From assembly GCA_963978905.1 (NCBI GenBank), contig OZ022260.1, positions 49,001,551-49,065,550 of the forward strand: a stretch of 64,000 bases of DNA, in the 5' to 3' direction. This stretch comes from Trichostrongylus colubriformis (lineage: Eukaryota > Nematoda > Chromadorea > Rhabditida > Trichostrongylidae). Positions 12,801-25,200 of the stretch are shown here, piece after piece (positions within the stretch are counted from its first letter, which is position 1; every line of letters begins with the position of its first letter). The translations under genes were made by a program, and so were the position numbers. Under the pieces are notes generated by a model. That model was given only the letters and a program-made list of their open reading frames with translations, made no database searches and was not told the origin of the DNA.

Positions 12801-15715
12801 GTTACCTACATGTCGCAGCATGAACGCATAGAGCGCAAACCCGAGGCGCCGTTGCAGCTTCGAATAGTGCGGAAAACTACTCTGCTCCAGTAGACTTAAG
12901 CACAGCGAGATATGAGAGGACATATAACATGAGCAGTGTTGTGCAGTGGTAAGGTGACGTCTCAATTTGCGCAGTAAGGCGATAATAACTAGGCGTAAAA
13001 ATTCTCGAAGTTCTCTATTCTTGAAACCTCGGCATGATGTTCACATTATCCGTGTATGCGAACGAGATTTTCAGGGGTGAATTTTATTAGCGGCCTGACG
13101 TTTCGACCCTTTCGTCGTCCTCAGAGTCGAAAGTGCGAGTCGCACATTATACTGACAAGAGTCGGTAGCGACGTCCTACCACTGCAGGTGGATCACGGGG
13201 CCCCTGGAGACGACAAGAAAGTCGATACTCAGGCCGTTAATAAAATGATCTACCTGAAAACCTCGTTCTTCAACGCAGTACACGAATAATGTAAACTAGG
13301 CGTAAGGTTACGGCACCTGCCAACAGTATTCAAATGCACAGCAGGTGATGCATGATATTTGGTGGGCGCCACTACGTAGTGCGATAGCGGAGAGAGAATG
13401 AGATGAAACGCCCAAGAACCGGGAAGAAGGGCCCTTCTTCAGTGATTCCCTTCCGCCCTCTCTGCCACACAAGCGCTGCAGGGTAGATGCAGACGGCGAC
13501 GTACTATGCCAGCCAGCTGCGAACGATGCCCCACAATCAGTGCAACTCGGCCAAAAAGTGCTGCAAATCGAAGTGAAGCGCGATGACCGCGATAATGGAC
13601 CCAATGGCTCGTTTCGTCACAGATTATATCCTACCGATTGGCCTTTTAATTTTGAGAAAACACCTTCGCAGTTCCACTTCCCTACATGTCAATACATTGA
13701 TTAACAACTAAAAGTTGAGGAAATGCTTGAAATCCGCATAGCATCACAATTTCATATTCATATAAAGCACTGGTACGAAAGATGCAAAGCGAAAATAGGA
13801 TTGATGTGAAAAATGTGAAAAGGCATCAGTGAGTCGAAGAGATAACACAAAATAAAATGGAACTACAACTGGATTAAACAAAGTACCTACCAACTTGAGC
13901 AGAAGACCCAGCAGAAAGCACCTGACCATCCGATGGATGTAAGGAAATATGGAACTGAGGTAAAAAGCGATTCACCTGCCGACCTTAAAGAACGTTATTG
14001 ATAATGAGATTTCACACTTCCTCGGGTTGACAACTATGGATGATTCTGAGCGCCGCACAGGACTCTACTAAATTAGATGAGAGAAGCGCTTGTCCATTTC
14101 ATGATGGAATATTTAAAAAAGAATATATACAAGGCCGAGCTTCAGAGAACTCCATATAGATAAACATAATACATAGTAGAACGGACACAAGTAAAAGTAG
14201 AACTGGACAAAACTTACCAACAAGAAGTGGTACTAATCCTCCTAAATGTTCCATACATAAAACGTAAGAGTGGCTTCCTCTTGATAAAGGTTTGATGGTG
14301 CAATAACATCTTGCTTCACTTGCACTACAGACGAATGAACACAAATTGTCAATTCGCGGTATTCGACACTGGAAAGGTAATAAAAAAAACATCATGATCA
14401 CAATCCAGCCGAGTATTTAAGTAAGGAATGACTCTATGAACATTCGCCTCCCCTTTAACCCCTTGTACTCTACAGATACCTACATCACTGAGACATCATG
14501 CCGCACGCAAACTAGCGTATATAACGGTTCACAACATCACGAAAACTAATGAGGCAAAATTTGAAAATGTAAAGCAATCTGCACAGTAAACAACGGAAAA
14601 CGGATAATCCGAATGTCGCTATTTCTTACCCGAATGATGTGATGATCGAGTGATCGCAAGGCATTCTTCTCCTTGACAGGTATCGGCAATGAGTCGACCT
14701 TCTTCGATTCAGAACCAAGATATCGCCACAGTTCATAGGTGACTAGATCGAACAAAAATGGAACACCGAGTAGCAACTTGCCGATAGCGAGGTGACCACC
14801 AGCAGCCACAATAACAACTCGTCCTTCATGAGCCCATGTAAGGGCCGACAGTGGCTTATCCTTCGGTAAAGCTAAGGTCTCCTTGTGTATAACGCGAGCT
14901 TCACGGTCCAACATCACAAGTTCGTGGTTCGTATTGATTAAAGCGAGGATCGAGCCATCGCTGTTCCACTGCATCTGTACAACGGAATACGAAGAGCCGT
15001 AAACGAGTGGATCGATTTGATCGAAAGCGCTTATCATCAGTATTTTATTGGCACTCGTCAGAATTGCGAGAATCCAACGATCCTCCTTGCTGTTCGTGTG
15101 CGAGCATGCCAACTTCACAATCGGATCCGTAGTGAACGAGCGTTCGGTAATATTAGCGCCTTGATCGGATAGCACTTGAATGTTTCCAGAGGCAAAACCA
15201 AGCACAAGTTGCCGCGAGTCGGGAGCCCAAACGCCAGCGGTCACGGTGGTCGTGGTGGGGAATGAGTTGCTCCAAATTCGTTGGCCAGTGGACGATCCGA
15301 TAAGTACGAAATTGTCCTCGTAGCAAATGAGGGCCGAGGATCCACAAGGACTCCAGCTGAGGTCACGTACCTTTACCCCTCGGTCGTTCACCAGTTCCAC
15401 GGACCATCGGTCGTCATTACGCACCCAAACGTAAATAACCCCCGATGAATCACATGAAGCAAGTTTCGTCTGGACGCGATTCCAGGTGACCATACAAATG
15501 GCTGAATGATGGCCTCGAAGGTTGAAATTGTACCGGCCATTATCGTCGTCAGTCGGATAGAGATCAGTGAGTGTGATGCCGACGGAGCCTGAGTCGGAGC
15601 CGACACCGAGTAAACCGTGGCCTGGTCGGTCTGCTTGGGCCACCCACGCCAAGTGAGTGATAGCAGGCTCGATCCTAGCGCCTGGCCAGTCGCCACTCTC
15701 CCAGGTGATCTTCAT
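3876..15715 (-). CDS. tub-2: Tubby-like protein 4 (TULP4): WD40, SOCS box, split tubby domain
   Basis: Secure exons, 5' to 3': 14630-15715, 14218-14368, 9280-9397, 7753-8040, 6674-6754, 6495-6615, 4611-4801, 4458-4538, 4230-4397, 4071-4118, 3876-4013. Tentative linker exons are 13984-14045 and 13891-13954; at least one more between 9.4 and 13.9 kb was not found. Exon 1 carries WD40 repeats with INFNLRGH-type and RWSVELVNDRG blocks, then a SOCS-box-like segment (about residues 315-367, VDSLPIPVKEKN). Exon 2 has the family block EHLGGLVPLL. The tubby domain is in two halves: LVQVSSNVWCTRF and YKTSVLHLQPRQMTID, then QVYQLDFGGRVTQESAKNFQ, VLQFGRIEGGAYTLDF and QAFAVALASITQRLK-stop. A basic coiled-coil exon (4458-4538) precedes the second half. 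SOCS boxes recruit Elongin/Cullin E3 ligases, so a substrate-adaptor role is inferred from the family. I chose ATG 15715; the frame stays open upstream without an ATG before a stop. The symbol is from memory of C. elegans orthology. Confidence 0.88.
5348..6246. mobile_element. 899-bp mariner-type element in a TULP4 intron
   Basis: Terminal inverted repeats TTAGGTTGTAAGGAAAGTT and its complement (AACTTTCCTTACAACCTAA) bound the segment, with TA on both outer sides (5346-5347 and 6247-6248). The ends resemble those of the element at 32.7 kb. No intact transposase is seen; a 111-codon minus-strand frame inside it is unrecognised. It lies wholly within the intron between exons 4611-4801 and 6495-6615, so it should be spliced out. 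Confidence 0.8.
7062..7400. repeat. Inverted repeat in the TULP4 intron
   Basis: About 90 bp at 7062-7150 (containing cgccttcttcgcagctaat) is repeated in reverse complement at about 7300-7400 (attagctgcgaa-like, diverged to actagctgcgaa). The arms are roughly 75-80% alike by eye, separated by about 150 bp. No coding motif and no clear target duplication. It sits in the intron between exons 6674-6754 and 7753-8040. Confidence 0.65.
11503..11564. repeat. Two-copy 31-bp tandem repeat
   Basis: The unit beginning agaactagaacaatatcagc occurs at 11503-11533 and again at 11534-11564 with one difference (aac to aat). Intronic. Confidence 0.9.
12315..12410. repeat. Dispersed repeat shared with the right end of the window
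   Basis: The stretch around 12385-12407 (cctcgacgtcggtgaaaa) recurs at about 63970-63988, preceded in both by a taagcct...aggga block. The neighbouring sequence at 12325-12370 (cctcctacat, gcatctgcctcatctg) recurs near 63870-63935, but in reverse complement. The two copies therefore share the same parts in a rearranged order. Confidence 0.7.
13060..13290. repeat. Retroelement-tail-like fragment
   Basis: It contains tgacgtttcgaccctttcgt followed by cgtcctcagagtcgaaa. In my memory this type of motif marks terminal regions of Penelope-like or related retroelements. A similar ctctgaggaaggtgtcgaaa stretch is at 37150-37170. No reverse transcriptase motif is attached here. The identification is inference. 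Confidence 0.35.
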
Positions 15716-16253
15716 CAGAACACCAGCGAAGACATCAGTGAATACCGCACACGACGACCACGGGTACAAGAACGCAGGGCACTAGCCTGTCACACCGGTG
15801 GAAGACTGCCGACAGCAAGAGCGTTTTTGCCTGCGTCTCTGCCACCTGCCAATCCGCACGGGACCTAGGCGCGCTGGCTGGCCGCTTGCCAACGACGTGT
15901 GTCATCGTGCATGGTTCATTACTAAGAAGTCCCAGATTTCGGTTGTCAAGGCGAAGTTCGCACCAGTTCGTTTGATACCCCTTCCTCAAAAGCACTGGAA
16001 CTGCAGCTGCATCCTTAACAGGAGGAATCGGCTCGATGTTTTGGTCGATTTCGCAATTCGATTGCTCCGAATCTTGCATAATCGTTTTTTTTGCTCATGT
16101 AGTTACTAGTTAAAGTGTTGTACGACTTCGTGTGCATTATTTTGATTGTAGGCTCATTAGTCTCACCTTCTAATGTTTTGTTGTTAGGGCGCAGCGGATG
16201 TTATCTACTAAAGCCATATTTTTTTTATTCCAGGTGTCCGCATAACGAGGAAG
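15716..16253. promoter_or_regulatory. Shared 0.54-kb divergent promoter region, TULP4 / SCAMP
   Basis: TULP4 starts leftward at 15715 and SCAMP starts rightward at 16254, so regulatory DNA for both must sit here or in their introns. No clear TATA box was found. At 16221-16233 is a pyrimidine-rich tract ending ttttttattccag, a good 3' splice site 20 bp before the SCAMP ATG. It could accept a spliced-leader RNA or a 5' UTR exon. Confidence 0.6.
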
Positions 16254-19200
16254 ATGTCCTTGAACAGCAATCCATTTGCGGACCCGTTCGCTGTAAGTCT
16301 TGTGAAATTTCTTCGTCTTCTTTCGTTCTATTCGGCGCATTCAAATCAGCAAGACGGGTAGAATGATTGGATGTTGTGCGAGTCACCTCTTACGGTTTTA
16401 GGTGCCGCTTTGGCTAACAATTTAGGTTTTCCTTATCCGCACCATTAAGGGTCGGACAGTAAAGCTTCACATAAGCTATCATCTTTTGAAATCGGAAGGT
16501 TCCGTCCCTCACAACAGTGAAAAACGTTTCGTTCAACTTCGTTTTCTCTGCTCACAACTTGCCTCCAGCCTTCAAACTTCTCGATGCCATTTCTCGAAGA
16601 TCGGTTGCCTCGCCTATAAAGAAGTTGTGAAGCACTTTCCAACGGCTCCGAAAATAATTATCATTCACCGAAAGCTTTTAGGGTATGGGGAATGCCGAAA
16701 ACTACTCAAACAAGTTTTCGAAGACCGTAGTGGTGGATTCTATTATACCAGGATGAAATCGTCCTTCAACAAACAGGGTCTTTTCAACTGAAATACTCCT
16801 TGCTCTCGGCGAATTTGCGTTCACAAGTTTTCCGATTGTCTGTTTTTTGAATATTTCTCATTGTGCACTAGGCTCACCCAATCCTTGCAAAGGCTTATCA
16901 TGGTCTTTTTGGATTAGAAACTGTACTTCACCCTGCACCGGCTGCTCCACAGTTCTCCATACTGTGCTCCGGCTCCGTTCTCGAACAATACTGTTGATCA
17001 TTTCTTCCTTTCCAATCTTATCTCTGGTGTCTGTGCAGCCCCAGTAACCTTTACCTCCATCGAAAGGCGATGAGTCAGAATGCTTTTTTTTGTCGCTGAA
17101 AATTGCCACTTCAAAAGCTCTTCCTTCAAGCCACAATTCAGCTATAGGACGGATTGAATGCACTCCCATAATTTTTGCAGTTTTCTTTAAGGCGGTGCAT
17201 TTGTACAGCTAAACACTGTGAAAGCATTCAAGAAAATGGCGGGAACTAGTTTTTACACCTAAGGAAAGAACTCTATAGGCTTCCGTAAAGCATGACCCAC
17301 GACGCATCAGATTTCACTACACATACTCAGACAAACTGCGGAGAGACGAATTCACTTGTGCAAAAAACCAAGTCGCAAAAGTAAACGGTGCGACAACTGC
17401 GTTACGGTAATTGAGAAATAACAAGAAGAACTTATGTACAACAGTGTAGTAGTGCATAAGTTGAGCAGCGAGCGCTGGACGACAAAACCCGCAAAGGATA
17501 ACTGAACACCAGTAGACGCCATCACAGATAAATGTTTTTTTTTTGGCGTCATTCAGGATTTCGTCCACTCGTTTCATTTTGAGCCTTCGTCTGATTCGTT
17601 ATGAAGCAGGTGGTCTACTCCGAACCGCCATTTCAGGTGGACATTGAGAAGTCTGCGTCGTTCACTGAAAGGAACCAAACAATTATATGTGTTTTTGTGC
17701 ACATGGTACCATAAAGAGGTGTTTTCACCTGTTGGATGGGCGATATGAGTGTTTCGGAGCCTGGTTTTTTTTTCGTAATTGTAATGCATAAGGTGTCGCT
17801 TTACTTTTGGGAACTGGGGTGTGCCTCGTCAGTATATCAGGGACAGTATTCTGGAGCCACGTTTGCCCAGTGCATGACGCTATGACTGCGGCAACTTTCA
17901 CCACTGTCCTGTCTGCCGCCGTACCTGCTAGGTCGAACTTCTTTCGTGTGCGGGCTGCAGGTAAGGATTCGTTAAATGTTGACACCGTTGAATCATTTCG
18001 TAGGGTTGGCCACAACGAAATGAAACCAGGAATAAGGAAAAAATCTTTTAGAAGTCCCTGCAATTCTTTTGGGGACTTGTTTCCTTTATTACGATTTCAG
18101 TTGAACTTTACACCGTCTACACCTGAACCTGTAAGTTTTCACTGTGAATCCGCAGCTGTTCAAAGCCTAAAGTTGCTAATAGTGGCTTATTGCTAATAGT
18201 GGCTGGAGATCTTTTGTTTGAAATTAAAACAGTGCCTGGTTAGGTTCAAACCATCCTCGGATTCTCGGAGCTAAGCCACTTCCCTCCTTTGCCCTTTATC
18301 TTTCATCGAAGCTCTGATCCCGCACTTGTCTGTTTGCATTGAATTTGTGGTTGTTCTATTTTTTTCTTGTTCTGAACCAGATTAGTCTCGGCTGTCACAA
18401 GTTCAAAGATCTTGAACCCTTGGCTGGATTTTTTTTTGTGTGTAAAACGATTTCGAGACTCATCTTAAATGGATAAAGGAACATTATCTGTCTCATCCTC
18501 TGGTTATCGCATCATGAATCGCATCAGTTGAGAGAGAGCAAAACAATAGCCTTCGCTATAATCTGTATCGGTTTATAATGGTCAGTACATATGTCGCTTG
18601 CATGAACAAGTCGAATCCATGTCCTGAGAGGGGTGAGCAATGACTGACAAGCTGTTGGTGTGCTAATCGATACTAGCATAGTGTAACCGATAACCCGATG
18701 ATAGATTGATTGCGATTTTTATGCACGTAAGTGAAGCGAGAATTTCACGTTGAAATGTGAATAAGCTGTTGAAACTATTTTTGTAGAGGTGTGTTTTCCG
18801 TCATAGTGTGGGTGTGAAAGAGATCATGGATGTTGTTAATGGTACTTAAAATTGAATGTACACGACGGTAAGCAAACTTCAGGGTAGTATTATTGAGCCT
18901 TTTTCTCTTACAGTGTCAAGTTTTGCTCATAGTTTTGTGTTCTTTTGTTCTAAGCGCTGCTGCAGATCGCTAGCCTTTTATGAAGGTTCATATCTGACTG
19001 GACGTGCACAGATTCAGAACAGAACTTTTGAGGGATTAGCTCAGTAAAAGTACTGGTTTGGCAAAGTTTGTTTGTGCCGAGGAACCTGTTTTACATGATA
19101 GGGAACTAGATTGCTATATTTGCCTCTATCTTTCGTTTAGTCAGAAGTTGGCGTAGTGTTGCATTATAGTTCGGAAAATTTGGATCGGAACGAACCTTTC

Positions 19201-22200
19201 TCATGATTATGTTTTTGTTTTCGTTCCTTCGAACTCTGTGCGGAAATGGTTTTGTCTGTACATGCTTGTCTATTGCCTATAAATTCGAAACTATACGAGA
19301 AGTTCAGCCATATACCCGTTACGAGTATTCAATATGTGGCTGCTCGCTCAAAATTTATTACCAGTAGGCTCATATACTGCACATTCCGATCTGAGTTCCG
19401 AGCAGCCTCTGCAAGATAAATCGTTGAAAACAATGTGGTTCATATTTCTCACAATATTTCCGTGGTAAGAAGCCTGCTCTGTTTGTGTTCAAGTGTAGGA
19501 CTGTCTACGACCCCTAAAACCACCTAGCGTGGATTCTGATTGCCAGTTAATTATTTATTTATCTATTGAATGCATGGCACGGTGCTCAGAACCCGCTTGT
19601 GTTAGTAACGTAGAACAGACTTAAGTTAGCAACACAAAAGCCAAATAAGTAAACCACTAAGTAAAACCAGATGTGAGAGTTGTTTGGCGTGCTGTAACCA
19701 AGTCGTACAATTTAAATTAGCTTTGCTATTAACCAGTGACTCAGCTAGAAGATTTTAGTTACAATCAATTGTAATCAATATTCGCCATATTTTGTGAGAC
19801 GTTAGTTTGCGCATCTTAACCATTCAGGAACCTGTAGCGAAGCAAACAGCTCCAAGTGGCGGAGGAGGTGGTGGTACTAATGCAGAAGGAGCTAACAACT
19901 TCAATCCGTTTGCCAGTCAGAGCAAGATTCCAAATGTGCCCACTCATCAGGTAAGCCTAATTTATGTACATAAGTGAATTCGCAAAATAAATATATGCTT
20001 CCGTATTTTCTCAATTGACAACCGTGAAGGCTTTTTTCCTTTATTAAACCTGAATCTTCGTTCAGAGGTGGACGCGGTTCCACTTCCAACGACTTGATAC
20101 CGCATTTTTCCCTACTTGATATTTCCACACCAGTCGAATTGGCCAACTGATGCCGGCCTAAGGGACCTCACCGGCTTCTCAAAAAAAAAAGGGGGGGTGA
20201 CTCTCGACTCACCGCTTAGGCCGCGTTTATAGTTTGCGCACCGACACCGGCGTCAATGTGACGGTGTCGGCGTCGGTGCGCAAACTATGAACGCGGCCTT
20301 ACGCAGCGAGCCGATTTTCGCGCCGCTCCGCGCCCACTGAAGGATAAAGAAGCTCCGGTGGGTAGGTAATACTCAGTATTGCAACCTATTGTAGTTAAAG
20401 GCAGTGGTAAATGTAATCGGTTGAATCATTCAATCCTTGATACTGACCGGTGGACGTTTTCACCATGAAAGCCACGTCAAGCACCCCGTCATAGCGATCG
20501 ATACGGCTCTAATATGACACGATAAGTATCATTCTGTTCTCATTACTCTATACTTCAATCATTCCTAGGCAAAGTCGGCCATAGGAAGCGGACCGAGCCA
20601 AGAAAGGCGGTTGGATATAAAAAGGCCCCTGCGCCACAGTTCAGGGGCTATTTTTCGCGGGGTTCGCCGGAGATAGGCTTTCTAGATCTCCACTTTTCAA
20701 GTGAGTGACTAGGGATTGATTTTAGGGATTCCTCATCACCCACATTACCCCTATAACTATACTTAAGTGAAAAAATTGCCTCTACTTTTTATGATATACC
20801 CTTTGACCTGACTCAACTTGCCTTTAATTTCAATTCCTTTGTGCAGAATGGGCAATATCGATCAGAATCGATCGTTAACCTATGGCCCTGAAAGATCTTT
20901 ACTTATGCGACTAGCTCATTTTAGGGTTGGCATCAGTGATCGTTACCTGTTCTCTGCGTTAAAACCGACAATTTCACATACTGGTCTGTGGACCATTCTG
21001 TAGAGGAAGTGGTAAATATCGTCAGTCTAAAACACGACTAACTCGCATGAGGAGAGCTCCTCTAACTGCAGATGGCAATGCACCTTAGCTTATCCTTCCC
21101 GCGAGGCATGGGCTGTTTTTGGAACCTAAGCAAGGACTTGGATTTGAAGACTGGGCATTTCAGTGCAAGCCCTTCTCACGGTAAGCGGGGCTAGGCTTAG
21201 TTTTCACGTGCTCCGTACACGTATGTAAGCCCTATCGAATTTTGAGTTGCTCGACCTCTCCAGACCCGTTCCTAACTTACTTCTTTCGTGCTTCGTGTTT
21301 GATGAGCCCATACCCATCTAACTTCCCCGACCTCAACAGACTCATTGCCGACCCTCTCGATTTTTGGAACCCCATCAAGGACTTAAATCTGGGCATCAGC
21401 CACTTCTGCGCAAGCTCCGGTCACAGTGGGCGGAGCTAGGCTTAGTTCTTATGTGCATCGTACACATAGGTTGGCATCTGCCCAATCCTGACTTGTCCGA
21501 TTTCTACATGCTGCAGTTCAGCTTAGAATGCATTATGCGACAAACAGACAGACACACACAAGCACACCAAACTCCTGGTTTATCTACAGGTAGTGATGGT
21601 AGGTCATGGATATATAGGCAGTGAATTTGGGCTACCCCCACCGAATCCTAACTTGTCCGATTTTTCGGCACCTATGTGTGGACTTCAATTTGAACAGCGG
21701 CCATTTCCGCGCAAGCCCCCCCCCCCCCAACGGTGGACGGAGAAGCTTAGTCCTCAGGTGTTCTGTACGCTTAGGTCAGCCCCTGCCCAATACTAGCTTG
21801 TCCAACCTCTCCAGGCAGTAGTTAAGTAAGAATGCATTGGTCCATGAAAGGACAGACACACACAGACAAACAAACAAATGCACAATTACACCAAACTTCT
21901 GGTTTATATATGGTAATAGATTATCATTTCTTGCTTCAAATAGCTATGAATCAGCGGCGATTGGCCGATGTCCAATCAGTTCAGTATTGTTTATGTCCAA
22001 AGGCATAGTTCTAAGACAGTGACCCATAAATGCTTATGGGGAAGATAGTGCTTGGAATGTTTCGAAAGAAAATTGAACTCTCTTGATCAATATTTTACTT
22101 CAAATCGAAGGCCATCTTCTGGGCTTATGTCTTTTTTAATGGAACGAAAGTTAACTTTACGAAGTGACATCCGGAGTTTTATGAGATAAGGTCCGTACAC

Positions 22201-25200
22201 GTTTCGAGGCCAGTCCTTGGAAAAACCTCAAAATCACAATTTTAGGAGTGCACATCATTAAATCGGCATCTGATGTGTTTGCAGATCGATTCGTGAAGCA
22301 GCTTTCAGCAGCGCAGTGTAATGCGAAAATTTAAGCCTTAGAACTCGCTGAAAGTATTCACAACTTGCTTCGGTCTTGTTTTTTGCATTATGAAAGCAGT
22401 GTAATCGTCTCTAAAGGTTTCGCTACCCTGAAAAAAGTTTTTTTGTTATGCTCTTCAGCGACATTCCCGCTATTCCCAAAGGTATTATCATGCTCGAAAG
22501 TGGAACATTTCCAGTGTATATGTGAGAATAATCACAAGCATGTCAGCATGGGTGAACGCCGCCAGCGGAAGTAAACGCGTATATTCCTGCTCCACACATA
22601 ACTAAACCTCAGATGAGCTGCCTTGAATCTCCACATTGGAGATAGGCGGGCTCATAGAAAGATGTGTCATGAGTTTTGAGACGAAATATGCTGAATTCGT
22701 TGGATATGTCTGCCTGAATTTTACAGGCGGAATGCTACCCTCTATTCTGAGAATCGCTATCACGTTATCTGTATCTCTATTTAGCGGACTTTGAAGCCGA
22801 GGCGGCGCGCTATCGATTATTCGAAAGGAGCTCCCCAGGCGCTTCAGTCTTACTTGAGCGCATAGCTTGTGCTTTTATTTGGTTTCGGTAGAACTTCTTC
22901 CCAATAGTCTTCAGCACCCTTACTCCTAACGATCCCTCTGAGTTTTGTTAACTACAAGAATTCTTCGCGGTCAAGCTTCTCATAGGATTCCATGTTCATC
23001 ACTACGGAACAATAATCTTTGTTTCAACAGGGTGTATCCGGACTTGGAGGTGGAGGGGCTTCCGTCACAATGAGTGATGAGCTGTTTCGTAAACAAGAAG
23101 AACTCGAAAGGAAAGCACAGGAATTACGAATGCGCGAAGAGGAGCTCAATCGACGTCAGCAGCAACAACAGAATATTACTGGAAACATAGGTTTCTTTTA
23201 TTTTTTGTCATGATGAATTTTCTCATAGATTAATTCCTTTCCTTTGAAGCCGCGAATACTGCGCAACGTCCTCATAACTGGCCGCCCCTCCCAGCATTTA
23301 TTCCGATTGAACCATGTTTCTATCAGGTAACCAGCTCGTAGAGTGTATTTCATTTAGCGTCTTCTTCATGAAGAGCAGTTGTGACTGTCTAACTGTTTTT
23401 ATGCATACACTGCTTTTCAGGACATTGAAGTTGAGATCCCAGTGCAGTTCCAAAAAACAGTGACGCTAGTGTACTACGTATTCTTGATTTATGTTTTGGC
23501 TCTAGCCGTTAATGTGGTGGCATCACTTTTCTACATGCTTTTCGCAGGAGGTATCTCTTTTTTCTTCGGTTTTGTTATCTGTTCATATGTCGGAAACAGA
23601 AAACCATGCATGCGTCCTTTCCGATATAACTTTGAGTCTTCAGGTCCCGTCGGGCAGTTATTGCTTGCCGTCATTCAATTATGTCTGTTCTCGCCATGCT
23701 CCTTTTTGTTCTGGTTCCGCCCTGTCTATAAGGCGTTCCGTAATGATTCCTCATTCAACTTCATGGTGAGTTCTTGTGCATTAATGTTCAGTGAAATATA
23801 GCTGTTATTTCAATGATGGTGTACCCGAAATATCCCAGTCCTCAATCTCGTATCGGATGGATTTTTATGCTATAAATAACTATATGCTCACCTTTAAACG
23901 TGCCAAGATACTAACTTAATGATGCATTTTCCTTAATCTTATTATCATTATGACATTATCAACAGAAAGTATCATTTGATGAGTCTCGTTGCGTGCATGC
24001 ATTTAAATGCGTATTTTCGAAGCTAAGGTTTAGATTGTGTAAAAAAAAAACGACCAATCTTGGATCAAATAGCAGGATATTGTGTGCTTGCTTCTCCAGT
24101 AGCTTACTTTGTGCCCATAGACTTTTGCAGAATGGAAGAAAGCATGACGCACAAGTTTGTGATTAGGGGTTTGAATCCCGAACTTGCTAGACCAGGATCG
24201 CTTTGTAAATACCTCACTCTAATAAGTTTCTTCTTAGATCAATTTACGCGTATATGTCGACGAATTATGTCTTGGAGCTATGCCGCCTCTTTGGCTGTCT
24301 AAGCATCACGAACTCAAGCTCAGAATTCCAACACTTTTAACACTTTGCAGTTTAATTTACCGTCCCTATAAGCTTTTTGTCCTTGGATCACTTTCGTTTA
24401 TTGTCTACACCGGACAGAAGCAATTTTACTCACCAAAAAAAGAAAGACTGAAGCACATAGATGAGACCTACAGACAAAAATAATTTGGGACAAGTGGTTT
24501 TCGTGAGAATATTTCGGAGAAAGGTAGTGCCGTCTTGTGTATTTTGTAATGTTTAGGTGTTCTTCTTTGTGCTTTTCTTCCATTCTATATTCACTCTTGT
24601 GCAAACGCTGGGCGTTTCTTCATACGCATGTGGTTGGATCAACACCATCGAGACTTTTGGAGGTGTGTCGTTTTCAAATCGAAATTTGTGATATTCGGCC
24701 AAACAGTCAGAAGTTTTCGTGTGTCATGTAATGGGTTTCAGTTTCGATTCCAATTGCTCTGATAATGCTGATATCGGCTCTATGCTTCACTGCTGCTCTC
24801 GCTGGTATGATATACGCTCTGGTTAGAGTGCACAAGTTGTACAGGTACGTGTAAAAGTTTTTCAGATCAGTCGATTGCCCGTTGAGGATTCTTGCTCCTT
24901 GGTTACCTATCCACGTTGCATTCTTGAAGCGGCACCACGGCGCTTCACCCGATCGAATCCGAGCTACCGGCTTACATGGGCAAACACTGCTCGTCACTGG
25001 ATGTGCCTTTTTGCAACGTGGGGTTGCGTAGTAGGAGCTAAGGAACGATTGCAATAAGATGGGGCAGAATTCTGATCGTAAAGTCCATGGTAACAAGGCT
25101 AAACTTGAACACTACATGGTACCATTATGCAATGACTCGCTCAAAGGCTACAGTACTCAAAAGACTGTGGTCTCGGGGGTTTTGTTCGTTTCTGATAAAT

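Larger units (their letters stand above)
9398..13890. other. Long TULP4 intron region with unfound linker exon(s)
   Basis: The exon at 9280-9397 begins with the third base of a codon, while the tentative exon ending at 13891 leaves one base, so at least one further exon must lie here. I could not pick it out, as linker sequence in this family is poorly conserved. Otherwise I see AT-rich unique sequence, a 31-bp tandem duplication at 11.5 kb and two dispersed repeat fragments at 12.3 and 13.1 kb. Confidence 0.5.

Noticed and set aside
15715..15769. Upstream extension of TULP4 exon 1 from a TTG at 15769
   Set aside because: Not an ATG. Nuclear nematode genes seldom start at TTG, and the residues upstream of 15715 do not resemble the family.
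17725..18196. Region open on both strands (112 and 129 codons) in the first SCAMP intron
   Set aside because: Neither translation shows a known domain or links by splice phase to SCAMP exons. The overlap of open frames on both strands fits chance in moderately GC-rich DNA.
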